Shown here: in pieces, positions 42,331 to 50,687 of the stretch
Position numbering within the stretch: the first letter of the stretch is position 1
How the letters are laid out: every line of letters begins with the position of its first letter
Assembly (NCBI GenBank): GCA_963794215.1
Contig: CAWCCQ010000008.1
Span: 186,001 to 250,000 of the forward strand
From: DATKRB01 sp963794215
GTDB taxonomy: Bacteria > Actinomycetota > Acidimicrobiia > Acidimicrobiales > RAAP-2
DNA: 64,000 nt
Reading direction: 5' to 3'
The notes under the pieces: generated by a model
The model's database searches: none
What the model was told of the DNA's origin: nothing
Seen by the model: only the letters and a program-made list of their open reading frames with translations
Made by a program: the position numbers and the translations under genes

Positions 42331-44400
42331 TCAGCCCGCCTGTGAGCCCAGCGTGACCCGCACTGTCCGATAGTGCGAGCCCCGATAGAGCCCGATGGGC
42401 ACGACAGCGCCCGGTGCCTGCGCCTGGACGTCGCTGACCAACTCTGACGCCGCGGTGACGTCCTGGTTGGCGAAGGACACGATGACGTCGCCCACCTTGA
42501 GCCCGCCGGCGGCTGCCGGGCCGCCGGCGGCCACCCCGACAACGACTGCCCCCGACGTCCGGCTGAGTTGCTTTTGGCGCGCGACCGATGGGGTCACGGT
42601 CTCGACCACGACACCGAGATAGGCCGTGGAGGAGTTGGCCGGAGTGGCCGTCACGCCGCCGCTCGGACCGCCTGTCCCACCGTTTTGGAGCTGCGGGAGT
42701 AGGGGCTTGATGGTGTTGATGGCGATAGCGAAGCCGATGCCTTGGGCCGGGGCATTCCCCGCACCGCTCTCGGCGACCGCGGTGTTCATACCGATGACCC
42801 GGGCCTGGGAGTCGACAAGCGGGCCACCCGAGTTGCCCGGGTTGATTGCGGCGTCGGTCTGGAGGAGCCCCGTCAGATTTTCGGTCTTGCCGGTGATGTC
42901 GCTCTGCGCGCTGAGGGAGCGATCCTTTGCCGACACGATCCCTTCGGTCACCGTTGGGCCTCCGGCCAGCGCCAACGCGTTCCCGATCGCGAGGACGTCG
43001 TCGCCGACCTCTGTCGCGTTTGAGTCCCCGAGCTTGACGGTCGGCAGCCCCTGGGCATTGTCGATCTGGACCAGGGCCACGTCCTGTGCCGGGTCGGTGC
43101 CGATGACGCGGGCGCTGAGCGCCTTGCTCTGGCCCGAAAGCGTGACCGTCACCACAGTCGCGCCGGCGACCACGTGGTCGTTGGTCAGCACCTCGCCGTT
43201 GGACGTCAGGATCATGCCCGTCCCGGCGCCTTGCACTAGGCCGCCCGAGGAGCTGCCCTGCGTTGAACGCGCGGTGGTGTCGATGGACACGACTGCGGGC
43301 TCGACCTGAGCGAGGACCGCTTGGACGTCCCGGGGCTTGGCGAGGACGCTGCGATTAGGGAAGAACTGCTCCACCTCGGTCTTTTGGGAGCCGTAGCCCA
43401 CGGCCAGCCCGACGGCGGCACCGAGGACCGAGGCGATGATTGAGGTCAGCACGACGACTCGGATCCATTGACGCCGGGTGAGGGTCTCCACTACCACGGT
43501 TCGATTCGGCGACCGCCACGCCAGCCACCTGAAGGAGCTTGGCACCGGATAGCCCGACGAAGGCGGGTACCAAGGGGGGCCGCCAGTGGGTGGGTACGCC
43601 GGCGGACCACCTCCCGAAGGTGGGTAGGCCGGCGGCGGGTAGGCGACCGGCTGCCCGGGGTACGGCGACGTTGGGCCGACCGGGGAGACTGACGAGGCAT
43701 CTGCCCGTGCCGGCGCCGGGCTGGCAGGCGTGCCGGTTGGCACAACCACGTCCCGTCGGGTCTCCCAAACCCTCGGTGGCATGGGCATAGCGTTCGTGCG
43801 ATACGGATCCTCGCTCGGAGAGCCGAACTGGGGGTGCTCCGCCTGCCCGGGTGCCGGTACCGGCGCCGGGGACATGAACGGTGGTGGGATGGGTGGAGCG
43901 GGGCCGGCGCCCGGCAACGGTCCATCGCCCTGCTCGCCGCCGCTCGACGCCGACCCGTTGCGACCTGCTGGTCCGCCGTTCAGTGGCGCCGGAACCTCGG
44001 GAGTCGAGACCGGGGGGACGGGCACTGTGGGGGTCGAGACCGGGGGGACCGACCGCTGGGGGACCGGCCGCGAAGGCGTCGGCATGGGGGTAACGGGCGT
44101 TGGGGGCATCGGACCGTCGGCCGACACGGCCCGAGAGGCACCGTTGCTTTCGAGCGGGGCGAGCTCGGTGAACGTCGACCCGCCCGACGGTTGCTCGGCT
44201 GAGCCGGTGAGGTCCGGCCGAGCGTGGCGCGGTCCGGTGCCGTGAGCTTCATTGCCCACGCCGACCTGATCGCTCCGAAGCCAATCGGATTCGGGATGGT
44301 CGTCGGACGGCGTTGGCGGCAGATGGGTCAATGGGTCACACGTTCGTCGATACGTCAGCGGTCGGCTGTGGTCCCATTCGACGTAGGTCGCTGACCACAC
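42331..44400 (-). CDS. HtrA/DegP-type membrane serine protease with PDZ domain
   Basis: Large HtrA protein. A long Pro/Ser/Gly-rich cytoplasmic N-terminus (~300 residues, with PPTYPP-like repeats) leads to one helix (VVVLTSIIASVLGAAVGLAV), a trypsin-like domain and a C-terminal PDZ (VVVGVAAGGPAAAGGLKVGD). The triad is complete: His in LTNDHVVAGATVVTV, Asp in DPAQDVALVQIDNAQ and Ser in INPGNSGGPLVDSQA. It should degrade or check exported proteins under envelope stress. The true start is uncertain: GTG 44400 gives 689 residues; in-frame GTGs near 44258 are alternatives. The catalytically dead paralogue lies 1.7 kb away. Confidence 0.85.
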   Translation of the reverse strand: MWSATYVEWDHSRPLTYRRTCDPLTHLPPTPSDDHPESDWLRSDQVGVGNEAHGTGPRHARPDLTGSAEQPSGGSTFTELAPLESNGASRAVSADGPMPPTPVTPMPTPSRPVPQRSVPPVSTPTVPVPPVSTPEVPAPLNGGPAGRNGSASSGGEQGDGPLPGAGPAPPIPPPFMSPAPVPAPGQAEHPQFGSPSEDPYRTNAMPMPPRVWETRRDVVVPTGTPASPAPARADASSVSPVGPTSPYPGQPVAYPPPAYPPSGGGPPAYPPTGGPPWYPPSSGYPVPSSFRWLAWRSPNRTVVVETLTRRQWIRVVVLTSIIASVLGAAVGLAVGYGSQKTEVEQFFPNRSVLAKPRDVQAVLAQVEPAVVSIDTTARSTQGSSSGGLVQGAGTGMILTSNGEVLTNDHVVAGATVVTVTLSGQSKALSARVIGTDPAQDVALVQIDNAQGLPTVKLGDSNATEVGDDVLAIGNALALAGGPTVTEGIVSAKDRSLSAQSDITGKTENLTGLLQTDAAINPGNSGGPLVDSQARVIGMNTAVAESGAGNAPAQGIGFAIAINTIKPLLPQLQNGGTGGPSGGVTATPANSSTAYLGVVVETVTPSVARQKQLSRTSGAVVVGVAAGGPAAAGGLKVGDVIVSFANQDVTAASELVSDVQAQAPGAVVPIGLYRGSHYRTVRVTLGSQAG

Positions 44401-44669
44401 TTCCCCGAGAAAGAAGCGCTACGGTTTGGCGGCTGTGGTCAACGGCCCGTCGGGAACTATCGCCGACCACCTTCTTCCCGAATCGCTGCAAGGATCGTTA
44501 GGCCGTCCGGCTAGTGCTCCGAACGCTCCATGGCTGGTGCAATGGTAAGGCTAGAGGTCCACACGACAGGATAGATCATGGTGTCCTTGGCGCTTCCCCG
44601 GCGAGCGAGCGATCCCCTACGTGCGCCTTACACCGCAGAGGCGCCGTCGGGACCGCCGGGCAAACCCCG

Positions 44670-45596
44670 GTGAGCAGCCTCGGCCTGGGCGAATCAGGCT
44701 TCCTCGAGTGCGTGGTGAACGTCAGCGAGGGGCGTGACGAGGTTCTCCTGGGGAAGCTCATCGAGCAGATCGACAATGTGCTGCTCGATCTGCATCGCGA
44801 TCCTTCGCACCATCGATGCGTCATCACGCTCGGCGGTCGCGACACCGACGTCGAAGCGGCCGTTCGCAGCGTGACGAGACGCGCGGTAGACCTGCTCGAC
44901 CTTGGCGCGCACCGTGGCGCGCACCCTCGGTTCGGCGTCGTCGACGTGGTGCCGTTCGTGCCGTTCGCCCCGCAGATCACACCCGGGGGGCTCGGCCCGT
45001 CGTCGAGCACGCCGTCAACCGCCGATCCCGACCTCGGGCCGGCGGTCGCCGCCCACGATCGTTTCGCGAGCTGGGCCGGCACGGAGTTCGGTCTCCCCTG
45101 CTTTCTCTATGGGCCACTCCCAGACGGCGGTGAGCGCACGCTCCCCGAGGTGCGTCGAATGGCCTACGCCGGACTGCGACCCGACGTCGGGCCAAATCGC
45201 CCCGATCCCCACGCCGGATCTGTGGCCGTGGGGGCACGTCAGGCTCTGGTCGCCTACAACATGTGGGTCGCGGGTGGGGACGCCGAGCTCGTTCGCCAGG
45301 TCGCTGCGGCGATCCGGGGTCCGCACGTGAGAGCGCTCGGGCTCGAGCTCGACGGCTCCTTCCAGGTGTCGTGCAACCTGGTCGTGCCCCAGGTCATCGG
45401 CCCGGCCCAGATCTACGACCAGGTTGCCGCCCTGCTCGAAGCGCGAGCGGCCAGCATCGAGCGTGCAGAGCTCGTCGGCCTGGCGCCACTATCGGTGATC
45501 CACGAGATCGACGAAGCTCGGTGGCGCCAACTGGACGTCAGTCCAGCCGCGTCTGTCGAGTCAAGGATGGCGGGGCGTCTGCTCAGGAGACGTTGA
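44670..45596 (+). CDS. ftcD: Glutamate formiminotransferase (FtcD N-terminal type)
   Basis: 308 residues from GTG 44670. It transfers the formimino group from formiminoglutamate to tetrahydrofolate in histidine breakdown, or the reverse formyl transfer. Family marks: ECVVNVSEGRDEVLLGKLIE, LDLHRDPSHHRCVITLGG, GAHRGAHPRFGVVDVVPFVP and NPDPHAG-like RPDPHAGSVAVGARQALVAY, with the PxVIGPAQIYDQ C-terminal region. The cyclodeaminase domain of bifunctional FtcD is absent. No hut genes flank it. Its last 14 bases overlap the convergent whiB-like gene. Confidence 0.85.
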   Translation: MSSLGLGESGFLECVVNVSEGRDEVLLGKLIEQIDNVLLDLHRDPSHHRCVITLGGRDTDVEAAVRSVTRRAVDLLDLGAHRGAHPRFGVVDVVPFVPFAPQITPGGLGPSSSTPSTADPDLGPAVAAHDRFASWAGTEFGLPCFLYGPLPDGGERTLPEVRRMAYAGLRPDVGPNRPDPHAGSVAVGARQALVAYNMWVAGGDAELVRQVAAAIRGPHVRALGLELDGSFQVSCNLVVPQVIGPAQIYDQVAALLEARAASIERAELVGLAPLSVIHEIDEARWRQLDVSPAASVESRMAGRLLRRR

Positions 45597-45888
45597 CCAT
45601 TGCGGCACGGCGCTGCATCGCCCGGGCGCGGCGCACTCGCCGGCGCTCCCGCTCGCTCATGCCGCCCCAGATGCCGAACTTCTCACCGTTGGCCAGCGCA
45701 TACTCGAGACAGTCCTCACGGACGACGCAACCTCGACAGACCTCTTTTGCCTCGCGCGTCGACGCCCCGCGCTCGGGGAAGAAGAGGTCCGGGTCGACGC
45801 CCATGCAGTTGGCCTGTGCTTGCCAACTTCGCTCTTGGCGACCGTACAGCAGTGACACGAGGTCCAACGGTCCGCCTCCCATCGCCAC
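45583..45888 (-). CDS. WhiB-family iron-sulfur transcription factor
   Basis: 101 residues. The four cysteines that bind a [4Fe-4S] cluster are visible: ANCMG near residue 28 and VCRGCVVREDC at ~50-60. After them come LEYALANGEKFGIWGGMSER with the WhiB beta-turn GIWGG, and a basic C-terminus (RERRRVRRARAMQRRAA) for DNA binding. It senses O2/NO or redox state and acts with sigma factor. GTG 45888 or ATG 45882. The upstream region has a TAGTTA -10-like box and a CACCGGTG palindrome. Confidence 0.93.
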   Translation of the reverse strand: MAMGGGPLDLVSLLYGRQERSWQAQANCMGVDPDLFFPERGASTREAKEVCRGCVVREDCLEYALANGEKFGIWGGMSERERRRVRRARAMQRRAAMVNVS

Positions 45889-46073
45889 TCACGTGGCACC
45901 GGTGTAACTACAACGGTGTTATCTTCCCGCATCGGCCGGCCCAACGCAAGAGCTAGCAGGGATCCTTCGGTTCGGCCCCGGTAGCCACCGGGCCCGAATC
46001 CGCCCGCCAGTCGTTACCCGACCCTCATCTGGGGTCCTCGGGAGCGCACCAGTGGCGGGGGCGCCGAGAGGCA

Positions 46074-46099
46074 CCTGGGAAGCACGCAGACTTTCCAGG
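46074..46099 (-). terminator. Hairpin after the VWA/MoxR pair
   Basis: CCTGGGAAG (46074-46082) and CTTTCCAGG (46091-46099) form a 9-bp stem with one G-T mismatch pair and an 8-base loop, about 40 bases beyond the stop of the VWA gene. It is flanked by GGCGCC on both sides, which can extend the stem. No T-tract. Confidence 0.5.
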
Positions 46100-46137
46100 C
46101 GCCCGGATGGGGCGTCGTCCGAGGATCGGGGGACAGA

Positions 46138-48141
46138 TCAGCCCGCTGAGCGCAGGACCCGGCGGTGGCTGAGGAAGTCGACCAGGACGTAGCCACCAAG
46201 CGAGTCCGGGGTCGTGTAGAAGGTCCTGCCCCCATTCACCCTGGAGATCTGCTCCACAAAGGGGTACTGGGTACGTTCGAGGTCGAGTGCAAAGGTGTTG
46301 ATCGTGATGCCGCTGCGGGTACAGCGAATGACCTCAGCCATCGTCCGGTGGAGGGTCTCGGGTACCGGGGGGTAATTGAAGAAGACCTCCCCGTCCGGCT
46401 CGATGTGGGCAGTCGGCTCGCCATCGGTCACCACGATGATCTGCTTGGTTCCGTGTTGGTGCGCAAGCAGTCGCCGGCCCAGCGCCAACGCGTGCTGGAG
46501 GTTGGTGCCGTAGACGTAGTCCCACATGGCGGTGGGCAGGTCGTCGGGCTTGATCTCGCGCGCGACCTCCGAAAAGCCGACGAGACCGAGGTAGTCCCGC
46601 GGGAACCTGCTGGTGATCAGGGTCTGCAATGCCATGGCCATCTTCTTTGCCGGCACGAAGTTGTCCCGCATCGGCATGGACATCGACAGGTCCACTGCCA
46701 ACACCGTGGCCGAGCGCGAGAGGGCCTCGGTCTCTACGACCTCGAAGTCCTCGGGCGCCAGGCGGACGGGCACTCCCGAGCCCGAGCGCCGCACCGCGTT
46801 GTGCACCGTCGCCGAAAGATGGAGGTTGAGCGGGTCGCCGAACTCGTAGGGCTTGGTCGTCTCCTCGCGGTCGTGGCCGGCGCCCGACCAGGTCGTCTTG
46901 TGATCGCCGATGCGGTCCTTGGCCATCTGGGCGAACAGGTCGCTCAGCGCTCGCTGTCCGAGGCGACGGACCCCCTTGGGTGTCAGTTCGGTCTTTCCAC
47001 CCCGCTGCTCGATCAGCCCGGCCTCTTGCAGGGTCCGGGTGAGCTTGGCCAGCCGGTCGAGCGACCGCGCGGTGTCGTCGCCCAGGTGCCGACGGACCTG
47101 GTCGAGGTCGACCTCGGCCAGGGCGTTGGGCGACGTAGCCGATTGGAGCATCTCCTCCACCCGGTCCAACTCCCCCAGCTGGGACGCGAGGTCGGTCGCC
47201 TCGGACATGCCGAGTGGAGCGTCGCCGGTGAACTGGTACCGCTGCTGCCACCCGGCATCGGGAAACGCCCGCTGGAGGTTGCCGCCGAGCCGCTCCACCT
47301 GCCAACGCAGATCCATGTCCTCCATCAAGTTGGAGGCCATCTGCCGGAGCTGATCCCGCTGCTCGGGCGACAGCGACTGCCACATCGCCTCGGCTGCCGC
47401 CATCCGGGCCGCCATCTGCTCGAGGATCTCGTCCAGCGACGTCGCCCCCGGGAACATGTCCCCGTACTGCTCCATGAACTGCTCGAACGAGGGGTCGATG
47501 GGCTCGCCGTTCTCACGCTGCTCGAGCATCTTGTTCAACGCATCGAGGGCGTCGCGCATGTGGGCGATCCGCTCGGGGTCCATGGAGCCCAGTGCTTCGG
47601 AGGCCCCCTCGAAGTAAGTGTCGGCGACCTCGCGTCGCAGTTCGTCGAGCAGCTCCTCGAACTGCTCGCGCGCCTCGGACGAGACGAAGTCGTAGTGCTG
47701 GAGGTCTCGGACACGTCCGGCCACGTCGTCGGGTTGCAGATCGAGCGCCATCCGGCGTTCGGCGGCCACTTCGTCGGTCACCTCTTGACGGCGCTCGTCA
47801 CCCGAGGCCCGGGCTTCCGCCTCGAGCGCGTCCACCGCGGCGCGCTCGCTCTGTTCGATCTCGTCCAGGCGCTCAGTGAGCCGCTGGAGCCGACCGTCGG
47901 GATCGCCCTGGTCGAGCACCTCGGCTCGGCGACGACGCAGCTGTTCGAGCATCTCGCGCAGCCCGGCGATGCGCTCCCCATCGGGCGTCCGCATGCCACT
48001 GCGCATCAGTCGCCGGAGCGAGTCATTCAGGTCGCCTCCCGACAGGAGGTCCTCGCCGAGCTCAGCCAGCAGGTCGTCGGGATCCAGATCGGTCAGGTCC
48101 TGGCTACCGTCCCAACGGGTGTAGTCGTAGCGTGCCGTCAT
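46138..48141 (-). CDS. VWA-domain protein (MoxR-associated)
   Basis: 667 residues from ATG 48141 (GGAGTGGGTG upstream). The first ~430 residues are helical and acidic, rich in Arg/Glu/Gln (MLEQLRRRRAEVLDQGD, LDELRREVADTYFEGASEAL). The C-terminal von Willebrand A domain has a complete MIDAS: LAVDLSMSMPMRDNFVPAKK (DxSxS), then LGLVGFSEVAREI and IIVVTDGEPTAHI. It is the usual partner of a MoxR ATPase, here the gene 34 bases upstream on the same strand; such pairs act in chaperone-like metal-insertion or complex assembly. Client unknown. Intact. Confidence 0.85.
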   Translation of the reverse strand: MTARYDYTRWDGSQDLTDLDPDDLLAELGEDLLSGGDLNDSLRRLMRSGMRTPDGERIAGLREMLEQLRRRRAEVLDQGDPDGRLQRLTERLDEIEQSERAAVDALEAEARASGDERRQEVTDEVAAERRMALDLQPDDVAGRVRDLQHYDFVSSEAREQFEELLDELRREVADTYFEGASEALGSMDPERIAHMRDALDALNKMLEQRENGEPIDPSFEQFMEQYGDMFPGATSLDEILEQMAARMAAAEAMWQSLSPEQRDQLRQMASNLMEDMDLRWQVERLGGNLQRAFPDAGWQQRYQFTGDAPLGMSEATDLASQLGELDRVEEMLQSATSPNALAEVDLDQVRRHLGDDTARSLDRLAKLTRTLQEAGLIEQRGGKTELTPKGVRRLGQRALSDLFAQMAKDRIGDHKTTWSGAGHDREETTKPYEFGDPLNLHLSATVHNAVRRSGSGVPVRLAPEDFEVVETEALSRSATVLAVDLSMSMPMRDNFVPAKKMAMALQTLITSRFPRDYLGLVGFSEVAREIKPDDLPTAMWDYVYGTNLQHALALGRRLLAHQHGTKQIIVVTDGEPTAHIEPDGEVFFNYPPVPETLHRTMAEVIRCTRSGITINTFALDLERTQYPFVEQISRVNGGRTFYTTPDSLGGYVLVDFLSHRRVLRSAG

Positions 48142-48175
48142 CACCCACTCCAGTCTCGCCGGCCACAGCGCCTGG

Positions 48176-49618
48176 TCATCGGCGACTGCGGTAGAGGGCG
48201 CGGGCGCCCGAGGCGTCCTTGTTGAGCCGCTTGGTGAGGTGCAGGCCCTCCAAGAGGAACTCGAGGGCGCTGGCCAACATGGCCGGGGACTCGCCAGCCT
48301 CGGGACCCGCCAGGGCACGGGTGGGCGGCTCGAGCGCCGGCATCTCCCGGAGCACCGAAAGGTACTGGGCGGCGGCCAGGTCGTCGCCCGCGTGCACCAC
48401 GGTCTCCGCGTCGAACGCGGCCAGCACCCCTGCGGGATCCTCGAGGGTCACCCTGCGGCGGAACACTGACAACACCGCCGCCGACACCAGCTGAGCCACG
48501 ACGTCGGCCTCTCGGCCCTCCTCGAGCGCCTCGACCTCGATCTTGCCCTGGGTCGACGGAACCAGTGCGGCCAAGTCGCTGACCCGCGGCACAGCAACGG
48601 GCTCGGAGTTTCGCAACGCACGGCGCACCGAATTGGCCACGAGCGTCTCGTAGTTGGCGATGGTGAGGCGCACCGACACCCCGCTGCGCTGGTTCAAGTG
48701 GGGGCTGCGGCGGGCCAGTTGGCTGATCTCGGCGATCACCTCTTGGAGGTAGTCCGGCACGGTGACCGGAAGGCCGCCGACGGGCAGCTCGGCCTCGGCG
48801 CGCATGATGGTCGCCTCGATGACCGCGTCGGGCGGGTAGTGGGTCCGGATCTGGGCGCCAAAGCGGTCTTTGAGCGGGGTGATGATCCGCCCCCGGTTGG
48901 TGTAGTCCTCGGGGTTCGCCGTGGCGACGAGCATGATGTCGATGGGGAGGCGGATGCGGTGACCGCGGATCTGGACGTCACGTTCCTCGAGCACGTTGAG
49001 CAGCCCGACCTGGATCCGCTCGGAAAGGTCCGGGAGCTCGTTGATGGCGAAGATCCCCCGGTTCACCCGGGGGACGAGCCCGTAGTGCAGGGCCAGCTCG
49101 TCGGAGAGGTAGCGGCCCTCGGCGATCTTGATCGGGTCAACCTCCCCGATGAGGTCCGCGATCGAGGTGTCCGGAGTGGCCAGCTTCTCGCCATAGCGCT
49201 CCGAGCGGTGCACCCAGACGATCGGCGTGCGCTCGCCCTCTTCGGCCACCTTGAGCCGGGCGAACAGGGACGTGGGGTTGGTCGGGTCATCGTTGATCTC
49301 GGACCCGGCGACCACCGGGAGCCACTCGTCGAGCAGCTCCACGAGGGTCCGGATGATCCTCGTCTTGGCCTGACCCCGCTCACCGAGCAGGATCACGTCG
49401 TGACCGGCCATGATGGCGTTCTCGAGCTGTGGGACGACGGTGTCTTCGAATCCGAGGACACCTTCGATCAACGGCCGCCCCTCGGCGATGCGGACGGCGG
49501 CATTGCGTCGGAGCTCGTCGGCCACGGGGACCGACTCCCAACCCGACGACCGGAGCTCGCCCAAGGTCCGGGGGAGATCGATGGGCGGAGCAGGTGGGTG
49601 CGACTGCGCGGCGGGCAT
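48176..49618 (-). CDS. MoxR-type AAA+ ATPase (magnesium-chelatase I-like)
   Basis: 480 residues from ATG 49618. It has FEDTVVPQLENAIMAGHDVI then LLGERGQAKTRIIRTLVELL (Walker A variant GERGQAKT), RGIFAINELPDLSERIQVGL (Walker B-like) and IDIMLVATANPEDYTNRGRI (sensor 1), followed by LKDRFGAQIRTHYP (Arg finger region). With the VWA protein after it, it should form a MoxR/VWA assembly machine. The Pro-rich first 20 residues are not conserved. Divergent from sdhCAB. No lesion. Confidence 0.9.
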   Translation of the reverse strand: MPAAQSHPPAPPIDLPRTLGELRSSGWESVPVADELRRNAAVRIAEGRPLIEGVLGFEDTVVPQLENAIMAGHDVILLGERGQAKTRIIRTLVELLDEWLPVVAGSEINDDPTNPTSLFARLKVAEEGERTPIVWVHRSERYGEKLATPDTSIADLIGEVDPIKIAEGRYLSDELALHYGLVPRVNRGIFAINELPDLSERIQVGLLNVLEERDVQIRGHRIRLPIDIMLVATANPEDYTNRGRIITPLKDRFGAQIRTHYPPDAVIEATIMRAEAELPVGGLPVTVPDYLQEVIAEISQLARRSPHLNQRSGVSVRLTIANYETLVANSVRRALRNSEPVAVPRVSDLAALVPSTQGKIEVEALEEGREADVVAQLVSAAVLSVFRRRVTLEDPAGVLAAFDAETVVHAGDDLAAAQYLSVLREMPALEPPTRALAGPEAGESPAMLASALEFLLEGLHLTKRLNKDASGARALYRSRR

Positions 49619-49752
49619 GCAGGCCAGCCTACGCCCTGAGTTGTGCCGGGGCGTCCGCGTTCTGGAATGATGTGAACCGCCCAGATCCGGGCGTGACACC
49701 TCGGCGCGGGATGGGCCGGGTGTCCCCCGGCAGCACTCGGGGCCGACGAGAG

Positions 49753-49772
49753 CCCGCACCGAGCGGTGCGGG
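49753..49772 (+). promoter_or_regulatory. Leader hairpin just before the sdhC ribosome site
   Basis: CCCGCACC (49753-49760), loop GAGC, GGTGCGGG (49765-49772): a perfect 8-bp stem directly followed by AAGGGAGAGC, the ribosome site of the membrane-anchor gene. It could protect or gate translation of the operon. A second weaker GCCGGG/CCCGGC hairpin lies ~30 bases upstream. Confidence 0.5.
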
Positions 49773-49786
49773 AAGGGAGAGCGAAC

Positions 49787-50608
49787 GTGACGACGGTCGA
49801 GAGCGCAACGGTCACTCCCGTCCAGATCGGACGGCCGAGGGGTGGCCCCGACGTGCCGACGCTGCGTCGAGACCGCTGGTGGATCCAGCCGCTCGTCACC
49901 GCCACGGTCCTCATCGCCTTCGTCGGCTACGCCACGTACGCCGCGTTCTCCAACGACAACTACTTCGTCGGTACGGCGGCCCACCGCGATCTGATCTCGC
50001 CCTTCTATTCCCCGTGCCTTGCCGGCAGTTGCGTTCCGGGCTCGCACCCGAGCTTCTACCTGTCGTGGTGGCAGATTTCGCCGGCCCTACTCATCCTCGT
50101 CGTTCCGCTCGGTTTCCGACTCACCTGCTACTACTACCGTCGGGCGTACTACCGGTCGATCTGGCTTTCCCCGCCCAACTGCGCGGTCGCCGACGCGCAC
50201 CACTCGTACTCGGGCGAGTCTCGCTTCCCGCTCATCCTCCAAAACGTCCACCGCTGGTTCTTCTACCTCGGCCTGGTCCTGAACGTGATCCTCACCATCG
50301 ACGCCGTCCTGGCCTTCCGCGAGCCGGGCCTGGGGATCGGGGTCAGCGTGGGCACCCTGGTGCTCTGCGTGAACGCGGCACTGCTGTGGCTGTACACGCT
50401 CTCGTGCCATTCGTGCCGGCACCTGTGCGGCGGCCAGGTGCGGAGCTTCTCCAACCACCCTGTGCGCTACCGATTGTGGAAGTTCGTCACACCACTCAAC
50501 GCGAACCATATGAAGTTCGCCTGGGCCAGCCTGATCTTCGTGGCGCTCACCGACCTGTACGTTCGCCTCGTCGCCAGCGGGGCGTTCCACGACCCCAAGC
50601 TGTTCTAG
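49787..50608 (+). CDS. sdhC: Succinate dehydrogenase membrane anchor (SdhC-like, single long subunit)
   Basis: 273 residues, five or so helices (PLVTATVLIAFVGYATYAAF, WQISPALLILVVPLGFRLTC, WFFYLGLVLNVILTIDAVLA, ALLWLYTLSCHSCRHLC, FAWASLIFVALTDLYVRLVA). Candidate haem or quinone ligands are His in LILQNVHRWF and in SCHSCRHLCGG. It precedes SdhA and SdhB and takes the place of separate SdhC and SdhD chains. This long anchor is known from actinobacterial succinate dehydrogenases annotated only as hypothetical. GTG 49787 with GGGAGAGC upstream is preferred over an earlier ATG at 49766. Confidence 0.8.
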   Translation: MTTVESATVTPVQIGRPRGGPDVPTLRRDRWWIQPLVTATVLIAFVGYATYAAFSNDNYFVGTAAHRDLISPFYSPCLAGSCVPGSHPSFYLSWWQISPALLILVVPLGFRLTCYYYRRAYYRSIWLSPPNCAVADAHHSYSGESRFPLILQNVHRWFFYLGLVLNVILTIDAVLAFREPGLGIGVSVGTLVLCVNAALLWLYTLSCHSCRHLCGGQVRSFSNHPVRYRLWKFVTPLNANHMKFAWASLIFVALTDLYVRLVASGAFHDPKLF

Positions 50609-50687
50609 GGCGAAGGCCCACCCCAGGCGAGCCGGCCCGGACCACCACGAGACGCGAGAAGTCGAGAAGAGGAGCATCGGGATCCAT

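Noticed and set aside
46165..48225. 686-codon open frame on the plus strand opposite the VWA gene
   Set aside because: Long antisense frames are common in G+C-rich DNA; it has no motif, while the minus-strand VWA protein has a complete MIDAS.
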